Assembly: GCF_017562075.2 (NCBI RefSeq)
Contig: NC_054082.1
Location: 44,723,832 to 44,787,831 of the forward strand
From: Anopheles merus
Lineage: Eukaryota; Arthropoda; Insecta; Diptera; Culicidae
Length of the DNA stretch: 64,000 nt
Reading direction: 5' to 3'
A program made the position numbers and the translations under genes. This document shows positions 1 through 11,065 of this stretch, in pieces (within the stretch, counting starts at the first letter, position 1; every line of letters starts with the position of its first letter). The notes beneath the pieces were generated by a model. It did not search any database. It saw only the letters and a program-made list of their open reading frames with translations, and had not been told where the DNA came from.

Positions 1-45
1 GTTTCACGCCAGGACTCCACGGAGCATAACACGGAGCGCAACATA

Positions 46-525
46 CAGGGTTTTCAATCATATTATTGACGTGTTCAGCGAGTTGTTGATTCGTTCGGGC
101 ATATAATTGACACTTTCAGTGAGATATTGAATTGTTCGGAAGCAGGCGTTGACATGTTCAGCGATTCTATAGAGCTGTCACTTTCGTACCCCTTGGACTG
201 CAGCTTGGATCATTCTCATCAGAAGGTAAACAAACGGTTTTCGTAACAACATAACGTTATCGTTATCGAAAAAATATGCTTTTTCAACTAATTTATGTAT
301 TAAACAGCTTGGAGAATGATTATTAGCTACTTTTAAGACTTTTAAGAATGAAAAATTGAACCCTGCGGCACAGTATGCAAACAAAACAAATGACAGCTCT
401 ACAGTATAACCGAACATGTCTACATCTACTTCCGAACAATTCTATATCTCGATGAAAGAGTCTATTATATGCCTGAACGAATCAACAACTCGCTGAACAT
501 GTCTATATAATCCTCGAAAACCCTG
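46..525. mobile_element. Palindromic MITE with long terminal inverted repeats
   Basis: A 480-base non-autonomous DNA element. Its ends are CAGGGTTTTC (46-55) and GAAAACCCTG (516-525), with TA on each side (44-45 and 526-527), the target duplication expected of Tc1/mariner-type insertion. The inverted repeats are about 140-150 bases long (to about 187 on the left, from about 388 on the right) and imperfect. Each arm carries internal sub-repeats of a TGTTCAGCGA-like motif followed by TTGTTGATTCGTTC. The centre (about 190-385) has no convincing coding capacity. The superfamily is inferred from the TA flanks and the CAGGG end; no transposase is present. Confidence 0.75.
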
Positions 526-986
526 TAACTCGCAAAACGCAAACAAATCTAACTAATACTGCAGTTGCTTTAGCCACTTTGGATTGACGGCATCGATGGA
601 AATATCGTTTGATGTGTTGTATGAATAATATGGCTTAAAATCATATTCAATTATAAAAATTTAAAAATTTTGAATGAATAAAAAAAGCATCGAAATTTAT
701 ATTGGAAATTTCTTGTCAAAATACTGATATTGTAACTGCTGCACAGGAAAACAATCTAAGGCCATATTTATCAACAAGAAGATTAGATCATTACCTTTAA
801 CATATTTCCACAAGTGGCTGCTACACTGTTTTTATTTTTAAGCTTAACTCTGTAATTAGATATTCTAGATTTACGGTATCCGAATTTACAGTATACAGAT
901 TTACATCTTCCGAACCGAATATGAAGAAATCGAATAGTTCTGATTTCATTAAAAAATATCTTACCAACTGACACCAAAAAATAAAT
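526..986. other. 3' flank of LRR copy A, non-coding
   Basis: AT-rich sequence between the MITE and the stop codon of LRR copy A. On the minus strand an AATAAA-type signal is present near 830 (TTTATT on the plus strand), about 150 bases past the stop, and could serve as a polyadenylation signal. I see nothing else. Confidence 0.4.
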
Positions 987-3680
987 TCAACTGATTTTAA
1001 TGTTAAAACTTTTTAAATATTCTACAAACATAATTGTTATGATAGGCGATGCCGCCAGAAACCGCACAGCTGACGAGACAACTGAAATAAATGTCTTCTC
1101 TTGAGACCGCTTACTATGTTCACTTAGCCATTGCAGCCACCTGTTCCAAGACTGTCCCCGCAGCATAGTTGATATGGCTGTGTTGGCTGCTTCGAGATTT
1201 TCTCGTGTAACCTGTTCAAAACAGCGCCCGATTGAGTATAGATCGATTGAGCTCATTGGCATCCCGTTCACCTCGAGCGGGGAGATGCAGTAGTTCTTGG
1301 AAAGGAAGTCACCGGCGGGAGCCCCATTGTGTGACAAGTAAGTACCGTTGGCGAGGGGACTATCTAAGAGTGTGTGGATGTGACATCCGCATGGGAAGTA
1401 GTTACTATTTACATGCAGTGTATCGATGCCCTCAAGCACGATCGAGCCACTTTCGGGAGTTTCTAGCAGATGGTTACCCTGAATCCGAAGCACCCTAATT
1501 CTATTGGCCGCAGTAATGTTGAGCTCCTGGATGGCGTCAATTTTGTTGTTGAGTATGTTGAGCAGCTCGACCTGCACGAGACCCTCAAAGGCCCCAGCTC
1601 GTATGATACCTAGATCAGATTCTTGCAGAGAGAGCAGTTTGACGTGCGTCAGACCCCGGAATGTGTACGGCTCCAGGGAGGCGAGATCCATGAAAGAAAG
1701 CTTCAGATAGCCAACCGTTTCGAGACCATAGAAAGCGTCCGGCTCGATCGCACGTATACCCGACGGTAGGATGAGTCGATCGACGTTGCTAAGGCTGGAG
1801 AATGCGTTCGTCTCGATTGTTACGGTTGGGTTGTCGGCGAGATGTATCTGTCGAATGTTGACGGCCCCAGCAAATGCGTACCCTTCGATGCGTAGGATTT
1901 TGTTGTGCGACAACTGTATTTGCGAGACGTTCTGTAGCCCGGCAAAAGCAAATGATGCAACTGTTGCCAGAGGGGTGTGTTGAATCGAGAGATCTCGCAG
2001 CCGCGGTAAACCACGGAAAGCAAATGGTTTAATAGTAGTGATGTTATTGCCGTCGAGTGACAGCTTTCGTAACGCTCTCAATCCTCCGAAAGCATCACTT
2101 TTGATGATTGGGAAGTAGTTTTTGGTGAATGACAGTTGCTCTACCTTTACGGGGATGGCCTTCAATGGTATCTCACGCAGCGAGCCAGTGTTGCACATGA
2201 CCTATAGAATCCGTTGGATAGGTATTGAAAAATTATTAACATAAATTGATAAAATGGAGTAAAATAATATTCAATGCATAATCATTCACACAAGAAAACG
2301 GATAAAATCGTATTATGAACCTTTCTTAAATGCTCACGTATGGTCTATCAAACAACTATCATTCTCCAAAATGGAATAAAAACAGCTTTTAATATAATAT
2401 TTCCCTTCTCGACCACTTAGAAGCCTTATAAATCGATTACTAAATTGGTCTGAGACTCGTACAACCAACGTTACATCAAACTTTATTTCGCTAGTTCAAT
2501 CTCTAGAAATGTATCCTGTCTCGCCAAAATTTCCAGTTTTGCTCGAATGTAGCTCGAACACTCGCAAATTGGCTATCTAACGTACGCTATGGAAGACCAT
2601 AAACGTTTCTCATTCGGTGATAATACAGTTTCAGCATAGGGTCCTCTTTTGAACTTGCAACACTTGTTCTTTTGAGGCGTTGAGCTTCTAGGAAAGGTGA
2701 GGAAACTTTAATTTAGCTGTTTTTTTTATGGGGAAACAAGTTGAAAAAGAAGGTTCTACTACAGAGCAATTTAAAGAAATGATATGTTGCACAATCCTAT
2801 CAGTATCTGGTTGTACTTGAAAGTATTTGAAGTTGATGTTTGCTTTCACTTATAAACAAATCGTTAGTGGTAGCTGAATAATGAATAAGTTTTACCCAAA
2901 TCAGAGAGCCGTTGTAATGTTCATTCTTTGTTAAACTTCGATATGCACTGATAGCTCCAAGCTATACCCGTATAGCCTATTTTTAAAGTTGGAGTTAAAT
3001 TTGGCGCTAAATTGCACTAAATCAATGTTGCCGGTTCAAGAATATTTCAGTTTTCCGTATGAATCGTTTTAGTTAGCAAAACTATGCTAAGATTAACGTC
3101 TTGTTTCTTTATGATGTTAGGATTGGCGTTTACGACCATAAAAAGTTAAGAAAATATTAAGTAGGAAGCGTTTGAGTAATAGTTGATGATACGATGTAAA
3201 GGACTTGCAAGAAGATAACAGCACTCAATATAAACTCAGATTTGCTGATTTCCCGATATCTTCTGTGATATTGATTAGCTTTTAGGTGATTTCTATTCCA
3301 CCCTTTAAAAAACTTTTCCGTTTCTTTTAAATAGAATTTGACGAATGCTTTCCATGTCTTTTGTCACAGGCACTCTTGTCAAACAGTCAAACATTTTCAG
3401 GTTGTTGATCATTCTGAATCCTAAGCGTCTATGATATTTTCTAAACATGACATAGTGTAAAGTTTTTCAAGAAATATTTCATTTTTAAATTTTGTTTTAG
3501 ATATTGTGGTTCATTTGCATTTCGTTAGAATACAGTTAAAATACTAATCAATTCAAATTTTACCTGTGTTTGTGATAGACAGATACACTCCAGAGGACAG
3601 CCGTGGACCAAGAGATTGTTATAGTAGCAAATTTGCCATAGTATTATTAGAAATACTATCACACGCCAGGTTGAATTCAT
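987..3680 (-). CDS. Secreted/surface leucine-rich repeat protein, copy A (two exons, intact)
   Basis: Exon 1 is 3680-3564 (39 codons), the intron 3563-2202 (GT donor, TATAG acceptor, phase 0) and exon 2 2201-987 (404 codons plus TGA), giving 443 residues. Residues 5-17 form a hydrophobic signal-peptide core. An LRRNT cap follows with cysteines at 28, 32, 34 and 42 (C-x3-C-x-C-x7-C), split by the intron just before Val40. About ten 23-24-residue LRRs follow, with the AFxGL ending typical of extracellular LRRs, then an LRRCT cap with a CGC pair and two later cysteines ending at the motif SIGRC. The tail is about 75 residues, polar then hydrophobic near the end, so a membrane or GPI attachment is possible but not shown. 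Extracellular LRR proteins bind ligands or adhesion partners; the partner here is unknown. The start is supported by its match to copy B and by an AAGGTG-x5-GGAG stretch just before the ATG in both copies. I do not recognise the orthologue. Confidence 0.88.
3564..3680 (-). CDS. Exon 1 of LRR copy A (signal peptide and LRRNT start)
   Basis: This short exon was found by its similarity to exon 1 of copy B. It starts with ATG at 3680-3678, encodes a hydrophobic leader and ends with the residues CICLSQTQ directly before a GTAAA donor (3563-3559). By hand alignment it differs from exon 1 of copy B at 29 of 117 positions (about 75 percent identity), yet the last 24 bases are nearly unchanged. Its cysteines complete the LRRNT begun here and finished in exon 2. 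Confidence 0.85.
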
Positions 3681-4365
3681 CTCCTTCGACACCTTTAGAA
3701 TTTTTGCCGTTGCAGGTTGGTTGATGGGATAGTATCGGTTCAGTTTGAATTCTTTTTTACTAATCTGCTACATGTTCAATACTACGATACAGCAAGAGTC
3801 ATATCTTATGTCTCTTCATGATTGCTCTACAGTAATCCATTGATATTGATTGATGAAACTGTTCTTCACAACAACATAAATGTCTGCAATTAAACATTAA
3901 TATCAAATTAGACGTTAGACAAATATACAGGTAAACGAGTATATTATACATGAAAAAAACATTATTCAAAATAAGTGTCATTGGTTATGGCTTGTGGCTC
4001 CTTCACTTACAAGGAACTCAATTAGTATAACAGATTACGGTATGTTTTTAAGAAAATCTGCACCTATTATTTAATACTTTTGATTTAATATTTGTGTAGC
4101 TTAATACAAAAATAAAAAAAATTACCATATTTTCTTTTGCTGCATAAAGATACAATAATTTTTCTACCTCTTTCACTGAATTGTGGGTCGTGTTAAGTTA
4201 CATGTTTATTTATTCTGCCAGAGATTTATCCCTTTCGAACTATAAACGATGGCACTTAATTGCTCTCCAAATGTTAGCAAAGGAAAATGCTGTATACATC
4301 AAAGGGCAGCAATGAATTGTTTCCGTTAAAACCCCAAACATGCATGACCATCAATAATATCTACA
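3681..4365. other. Upstream region of LRR copy A
   Basis: This stretch should hold the 5' UTR and promoter of copy A, read leftwards. The 18 bases next to the ATG match the same position in copy B. I could not find a convincing TATA box. The rest is AT-rich without recognisable features. Confidence 0.35.
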
Positions 4366-5768
4366 ACTAGCTGATTTACCCGTTTTCACACGGGATAAAA
4401 TTGATGTCTCGTTTTAAATAAAAATACAAGAATATGCAATCCGAAGAGTACAAAAACAACGATTACAATGATTATTATGATTTTATCCCAAAGCTTCGAT
4501 TCTTCTTATCTGTCGTAATAACAGTAGGTAATTAAAATCTTCTATGGCAATCATTCATTTGGATACTACTGAGTTTTTGGTTTACCACGGAGTTTACTGG
4601 ACCCATATACCATATATAAGTACTCCCTGATACATGCTGACCCAGTAATCCTGGTTTTACCCAACATAGTATTAGTTGACGATTAAGTATTATAAGTTGT
4701 GAATACAGGTATCTGAGTACACATTTCTTTTCTGAGTACACATCCCATTCTTTTATGTGTTTATATCATTGACGTTTAATAAACAAATAATATGGTACAG
4801 AACATTATAACTTCTATTAAGCTCTAAAACAAAGTTTGTGCCGTGGAGAACCGTTATTATAGGTACCTTTTATTCAGCTTTTCGTTTATCCATACCATTG
4901 AAAAGTGACAGTTCAATACAAAAGTGCATTGAACACATTGAGTGCTGAAGAGGATATTTGAAAATAGGTTGTAAGAGCATATTGTCTTAACAAAACTCGT
5001 TCTGAATCGTACAACATTTCAAATATTCTCTTTGGCAAAGCATGAAGTTAATAAAAACTGGCTACACTTTACCAAAATATTATACGATTTCAAAAACAGG
5101 AATTTGTTATTAAATATATAATTCGACTCATTATCCGTGTTTTTCGAGTATCCACGCTAGGTTGGGTCCCGAATAGTCCGAAGAAACGGTGCTCCACTGT
5201 ATATATATAGATTTAAAACTGCTAGTCATTTAATAGCCCCGCTGCCATGATTACTAACGGCCTTTTTGTGGATTTTGTAAGGAAAAATATATTATTTTAT
5301 GTCTTTATCAAGCTACAATTTGCGCTGTTAGAACTGTTTGCGAAGTGCTCTAATTCTAACTGCTAAAACTATGGCCGTAAAAACTGCTTACCCTCACAAC
5401 CTGCTTTCATGCGAGGTCACTGGCGCTATAACGCTATCGCGATTGCTAGGCCTAATGCGAGCTCACGAACTGCTCGAATTTGTTTTGCAAGTTTTCAACG
5501 CCAGTGTAAACCGCGCTTCTCACCGACTGTCAAAGTGATGTATACAACAACAACAATCTTGTCCTTTGTATGGAAGTTAGAAAATTGTAATTAAATCAAG
5601 TTTAGTGTAATATCTGAACATGTAGTAGGTCTTAAAACCTATTCTCATATCACCATAAGGTGTGTGTAAAGTTTCGTTGAAAATGATCCAGCCGTTTCGG
5701 AGGTTGCACGCAACAAACACCGTGACACGAGATTTTTATATTTATAGAGATAGAGATAGAGATAGATG
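4366..5768 (+). mobile_element. RTE-like non-LTR element remnant
   Basis: The right end, about 5650-5768, has the layout I know from insect RTE-type 3' ends: a phrase resembling GATCCAGCCGTTTCGGAGG, then GTGACACGAGATTTTTATAT, then a short (GATAGA)n tail at 5748-5765. The left end near 4366 has ACTAGCTGATTTACCC, resembling the ACTAGCTGACCCGGC start often found on truncated copies of such elements. The interior has no reverse transcriptase and holds a pogo-like insertion. The 3' tail is reasonably sure; joining it to the left end is an inference. Confidence 0.45.
4841..5199. mobile_element. Pogo/Tigger-like MITE, diverged
   Basis: The right end read on the minus strand begins CAGTGGAGCACCGTT and continues with TTCGGACTATTCGGGACC and a GGATA-type tail, the style of pogo/Tigger terminal repeats. 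The left end at 4841 reads CCGTGGAGAACCGTT, matching 13 of the first 15 bases, then decays. TA follows the right end (5200-5201). There is no transposase. The family call rests on remembered terminal motifs. Confidence 0.45.
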
Positions 5769-6229
5769 GTAAACGATCGCAGTTTTTTGTAGTTGTTTTG
5801 TAAATATGTTTGACAAAATATGTCTACGCTTAACCTTCTTTTCTGGTTAATTGTAAACTGTTTATATTCATATTAACGTTGTCCTTAGGCTTGCTTTCAT
5901 AACTGTTGATAATTTTGAGATTCTGTTTGTTTGAAATTTTAGATTAAACCCATATTTTAGATTTTAAACAATAACATTTAATAATTAAATTGCAATAATA
6001 AATATATCAAAAATAACCAAAACCTAAAATAAATAAAAATAGATAAATGTAATTTCGCAGCAAACCCCGTCTATTAGGATATTAGTCTCCGAGCTAGGAC
6101 CCTCGGTAATGTGCCCTCGGTAATGTAATGTGCCCAGCGATGACTTTTAATGGTTAATATAAATAGTTCATTGATTTGACTGATTTAATTAAATTATTTA
6201 GTTCACTTAACTTAGTTAATGATATTTAG

Positions 6230-6321
6230 TTAGCATTTTCTCATCAAAACGTCAAAATTGCACTCAACGACGTTATTTGTAAAGCAATGCGGCCCGTGAA
6301 GTGAAAAGTTTGGAGACCCCT
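6230..6321 (-). mobile_element. hAT-like terminal fragment
   Basis: Read on the minus strand, the sequence ending at 6321 starts AGGGGTCTCCAAACTTTT and continues through an ACGGGCCGCATTGC segment. This resembles the CAGGGGTCTC(C)AAACTTTT...GGGCCGCA ends of hAT elements. I found no matching opposite end nearby, so this is one surviving end or a chance fragment. Confidence 0.4.
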
Positions 6322-6728
6322 AATAAAAGGGTCTTTAGGTATGCTAGGCTACTGAAGTTACGGGAACACGCGTTTGCTAACACTGCTTTTAGACGAACAA
6401 CTTTTGTAAACTTCTTAGCTTTAGAACAAAACAATGGACAACCGTGATTGCCGCGGGTTTGAGAAATTTTCACAGAAACGCAGCGCTCGCGTTTTGCGAA
6501 GAAACAATCGAAGTTAGCCATACTTCGTGCTAAAACGAAGACGGTGGAAGATGGAAAGTGTCGCCAAAAATTGCCGCGGAAAATTTTTTGGGTCGCCTAG
6601 AAGCATTGTCAGCTACGGAAGTCGCGTCTTATTGAGCTTACAAAATAGTGCCCAAATGCGGTGTGTGAAGGTAATATCAATCAAGTAACATAGATTCTTC
6701 ATGACATTTTCTCGTCAACTCACGGTTC

Positions 6729-7030
6729 AGGCCCGGGTCTTTGAAAATGTTGCGGGAACATTTGTTGCAAAATCGTATCGACGAACTGTCAAACTCATTT
6801 TACGGGAACATTTTTTAGCAAGAGAAACAAATCGTTTTATTTCATGTTTATTTATTGCAGGAACATTTCCGAAGTTGTTTGTAAACCATGGGATGGGAAA
6901 TAATTTCAACTTAATTGTGAAGTATTTTATTGTGGAAATATGTGCACAATTTTTGAAATAATCAAAAAATGCAGAAATGTTGCCATTGAACAAATGTTAG
7001 TCATAGGAACATGCTCAGAGACCCGGGCCT
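6729..7030. mobile_element. MITE with AGGCCCGGGTCT terminal inverted repeats
   Basis: Perfect 12-base inverted ends, AGGCCCGGGTCT at 6729-6740 and AGACCCGGGCCT at 7019-7030, enclose 302 bases without a transposase. The arms keep further similarity (TGA...ATGTT.C...AACATTTGTT). The interior repeats a GGGAACATTT/AGGAACATT motif at least four times. Open frames on both strands inside it are by-products of the near-palindrome. No clean target-site duplication is visible, so the superfamily is unassigned. Confidence 0.65.
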
Positions 7031-7156
7031 TAGAGTATAATAACATTATTCTTCCTATTAAATATTTATTCCTGAGCCGCTGATCGTAGAGTGCCATTAA
7101 TGTTGTTCAATTGACCCTAAAATGTTATTCTGTTCTCTACCTATCTCTCTTGTAGG

Positions 7157-8012
7157 CCTACTCACGATAGAGCACGTCGATGTGAAATGGCCCGATCAAC
7201 AATCATTCTTCAGGATGCTCGGTCCCTGGCTGCAGCCTCCCATTCATGTAGACACCTGATTTCCGACAGGTCTTGCTTCAACTGATCCAGCCATAGAGTT
7301 TGCTGTGCTCCCCTTCCCCATGCCTCAGACCCCAGTGAGATTCGAACGATTCCGACGTCAAGTTTGATACTCTCACCTTGCACTACACCGTTCATGGTGG
7401 CCTCTAACAGCCGGATCAACTTCCCAGGGAAGTGGTACCGCTGCATGATGCTCCATAGCTTCTTCCGGTCTATGGTGTCGTAGGCCGCCTTGAAATCGAT
7501 GAACAGGTGCTGTGTTGGGATCTGGCGCTCTCAGCACTTCTGGAGAATCTGCCGTAGAGTGAAAATTTGGTCGATGGTGGATTTGCCTCCTACAAGCCCA
7601 GCTTGGAAGCTGCCGACAAAATTTGTAGCAAGGGGCGAAAGTCTGCAGAACAGGATCTGGGACAGGATCTTGTAGGCGGCATTCAGGACTGTGATGGCTC
7701 GAAAATTTGAGCAATCCACACTGTCGCCCTTTTTGTAGACTGGGTGAATAACACCCAGCTTCCACTCCTCTGGTAGTTGCTCCTGCTCTCAGACTTTCAC
7801 GATCAGCTAATGCATTCCGACGGTAAACCTCTCCGGCCCCATCTTGAAGAGCTCGGTCGCCTTTTCGATTGCAGACTTTTTGCTCTTAAGCTGCTTGATG
7901 GCGCTGGCAATCTAATCCGGAGATGGCGGGGGTAACTCATCGTGTGCGCCAATGTTGTCGCTGTTGTTACTGCTGTGTTGTTGCTGTGGCGGTTGCCTTG
8001 TTCTGCCACTTG
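7157..8012 (-). pseudogene. Broken LINE (non-LTR) reverse transcriptase fragment
   Basis: Minus-strand translation in several frames recovers the N-terminal reverse transcriptase region of a non-LTR element: a linker with KSKKSAIEKATELFK, then LPEEWKLGVIHPVYKKGD, FRAITVLNAAYKILSQ, QAGLVGGKSTIDQIF and the RYHFPGKLIRLLEATMNGV segment. Stops occur at the codons near 7917, 7807 and 7791, and the frame changes between about 7530 and 7450. After MNGV the sequence jumps to a C-terminal-type WLDQL...W...ARDR stretch (7210-7330), so the palm with the catalytic YADD box is missing. It is a dead, internally deleted copy; the clade is not resolved. Confidence 0.75.
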
Positions 8013-8148
8013 CGCCAGTCTCTCCTATATCTGATCCATTCAGGTGTCCTTCGTAGTAGCACTTTCACCTTCGATCACCTCCTGCTCGTCCGTCAGGAGA
8101 TTTATATATATTAACATATACATATAACATGTCCTTATATACTTATAG

Positions 8149-8289
<141 letters not shown>

Positions 8290-10361
8290 CCCGAATTCGA
8301 TACAATACGTGTCAGGATGCTTTATCGCATCTACTGAACATTCGGGTCGATCCAAATTCGCTGGGCCCACGGGTCGAACTAAACCCACCTTGACCTCGAT
8401 CCGGTCTCGCTGTTTCATTTTTTTTTCATTTGAAAATAAATTTAATTTCACGCAAGGTCTAAGGAGACCTTATGAAAGTATAACCACGGCTGACATATTG
8501 AAAACACAAAACAACTATAATGTCATTAAAATGGATTCCATTGACTAAGGATCAGAAGGACATTCCTGATCACACGTTCATACCATTTCTATGTGGTTAG
8601 GATAGGTTTAAACAGCAAATAGCTTGAGCAGGCTCTTGTGCAGACTAACAATTTTTAATTTAAATGAGAAAATTCACTGTACAGTCGGAATCATACCGTA
8701 TAATCTATGCAGGAGATAAAATCACCAACTGCAAGCACAAGAAACGAACGAAAGAAACGAAAATGAAATATAATATAGCTACAAACCGGTTAACGCTAAC
8801 GTTATTATATTTAAAAGACATGTTCATTCTAGATGGCATAGTACACTCATAATATAGCATGTTTCAAATTTTGAGCTTCTTTAAAAAAATCTCTAGCTCA
8901 TGTGGCACCAAAACAACAAATTCGTTTTCTCACACCCCAATAACATTGTCATTATATAGTCTCCAGCAGAGACCATTTGAAGCTCACGTCTCCGCGGTAA
9001 CTTCTACGCCAACATGAAAAGGAACGTTTCAGATAAGTAAAACGTGTGTAGTAGATAATGGAAAAATGATGTGATAATTAGTTGAATAAATTTGACCGTA
9101 CAGATGCAAAGTACCGTTTACTGCAATGACGGGCTTCCGTAAGAACAAGACTGGAGCGTACCGGCATAACGAGCTCATTTATCCAGTTTCGTTTGTTCGT
9201 CTGAGAAAACAGCCTTCTTTTCCCATTTTCCCTAAAGGCAGGGTATGACTACAGCGATACTATTAACGTCAGAAGCTGACAAGCTACGCGTCTGTTGGGA
9301 CTTACTGAGAAAGATAGAGGCGGGGAAAACATAAAGTAGCCGCTGCGTGGCTTTGAGCGAATGAGTTGTCCAAGAAATGGGAGCATTATTACATGTTTTC
9401 GCTTTTTGTTTTGGTATTTGGTTTTGATTGCTTTTTTTCTATTCGCTAAGTTCTCTAAAAGGTAACCAAGAACTGGTAGCTATCGAAATGGTTAAATTGG
9501 AGAGTATTTGACCAGGTTGTTTCAATTAGAGTAGATTAGTGTAGAATCACAATTTATTAGCGTTAGTGAGGTTCAGGCTACCATGCTGTGTTCGGTTTGA
9601 AGGATGTTTATATTCCTGTAATTAAAAAGGACAAGTGTGTATTGCTAGTTTTTTTACTAGATTTACTTATTTTCACTAGTTTTTTTTTACTAGATTTAAC
9701 TTCTTCCAAAAATAGTTAGATTTAAAGTACATGAAAAGATGTAGAAAGCATTGCACGGAGACAAAAAATAGTTTAAATTTTTTCACTTGTGTGGTCCTTC
9801 CCAAATTGCTGATAGAAAGAATTTGATTTGAAACATTTAATGCACTTCGTCACTACACAATGAAATATTTATGCCTATGAAATGACCATTATCAGTGCAT
9901 ACAAAAGCCACCAATGCTATTATTTTATTTTATTTATTACGATGAATTGTCGGAACTCCACAGGTCTACACAAATAGCTTAATTAATACCCATACTTATA
10001 AACTACCAGAATGGAACGCTGACGATCTTTGAACACTGACATAGAAATGTTAAAATCAAACAGGTCACTCACAACATTTAACTCACGACACATAACTACG
10101 CTTGAGTCAATATAAATGTCCCTCCTAGAGTGTTCCGTAACTACAGACTAATAAGAACTGACCTTAAAAGACGTACAAACAGCGAGAACGACCCCATGAC
10201 TGCGATGGCCCGTAAATTTAATCAGCGTTTCACTTTATTACACTGGCACCAACCTACGAGATTCTGTTGATCCGTCTTTATATTGTACACTGCGTTAACC
10301 TGCTCTTTGTCATAGTTATTTAAGTTCTAGTTTAATCAGTGATAAGGCCGCTTGTTTGGCC
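8290..10361. other. Intergenic DNA up to the assembly gap
   Basis: AT-rich sequence with no open frame resembling a protein. The first 130 bases (8290-8420) are richer in GC and contain two CATTCGGGTCG/ACGGGTCGA-like repeats but match nothing I know. Confidence 0.4.
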
Positions 10362-10461
10362 NNNNNNNNNNNNNNNNNNNNNNNNNNNNNNNNNNNNNNN
10401 NNNNNNNNNNNNNNNNNNNNNNNNNNNNNNNNNNNNNNNNNNNNNNNNNNNNNNNNNNNNN
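10362..10461. other. Assembly gap (100 N)
   Basis: Exactly 100 N bases, the usual placeholder for a gap of unknown size. Distances across it, including between the two LRR genes, are therefore nominal. Confidence 0.99.
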
Positions 10462-11065
10462 AATACATATAACATCGTTCAAATCACCATCGAAGGCATT
10501 CATATCAGTTTTGCTAAAAGCCCGCCGCCGTGTAATTTTCTCGATAATTACTACAAATCTGATCCAGATTGAAATACATCGGAATTTATTGTACAGGTAG
10601 AAGTCAACTTAAAAATACTATATTTTATCAAACTTTGCTATGTTTTTTTAATAAAAACTCGTATTTAATTCGTTCCGGGATTCGAAGCAGAATGTTTTCA
10701 TCTTTTTTTTTTTTTGCACAACAACCTCTGGCAGTCAAGGTCTGCCTGTACCACAAGTGGGCTTGGTTTTAGTGACTTTTTTATTACCATTGCTGGATAG
10801 TCAGTCCTACGTATGGGGGCACGTTCCATTCGGAGCTTGAACCAATGACGGGCATGTTGTTAATTATACGAGTTGACGACTTTACCACCAGACCGGTTAT
10901 CGGAACCTAACGTAAGTAAAAAACAAACAAAATTGTGTAGCGTGTATGTGAATGTGCAATTTTAGGCGAAGTTTCATGCCTGTAAGGAATTTGAAACAAA
11001 ACGTCCGTAGTATGAAACATGGAGTTAAAACTGTCCCGAAAATAATTCAAGATATCGTTGTAGTG
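10462..11065 (+). repeat. Diverged dispersed segment, first copy
   Basis: Two blocks, about 10520-10701 and 10905-11065, align in the same order and strand with about 37190-37395 and 37660-37825. Shared landmarks include GAATTTATTGTA-AGGTAG, TTAATTC-GT-TGGGA-TCGAAGCA, AAACGTCCGTA and AAAACTGTC. In this copy a SINE lies between the blocks. The segment may continue leftwards into the gap. It is either an old repeat family or a segmental duplicate; no coding potential is visible. Confidence 0.6.
10702..10900 (-). mobile_element. tRNA-derived SINE (SINE200-like), full length
   Basis: Read on the minus strand it starts ACCGGTCTGGTGGTAAAGTCG (A-box-like TGGTAAAGTCG), continues GTCAACTCG..., then a B-box-like GGTTCAAGCTCC near 10837, then a body with CAGGCAGACCTTGACTGCC near its end, and finishes in an A-rich tail (T-run at 10703-10715). 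RNA polymerase III boxes plus a poly-A tail define a tRNA-derived SINE. The sequence agrees with my memory of SINE200-type elements of Anopheles, but the family name needs a library search. Confidence 0.8.

Noticed and set aside
1232..2023. Plus-strand and alternative-frame open frames over LRR copy A, and their mirror images over copy B
   Set aside because: They are antisense or shifted shadows of the LRR exon; both copies carry them simply because the exons are alike.
6701..6993. Overlapping 86-88 residue frames on both strands
   Set aside because: They arise from the near-palindromic MITE at 6729-7030 and have no domain.
10339..10600. Open frames spanning the run of N
   Set aside because: They exist only because N codons are read through; there is no sequence evidence in the gap.
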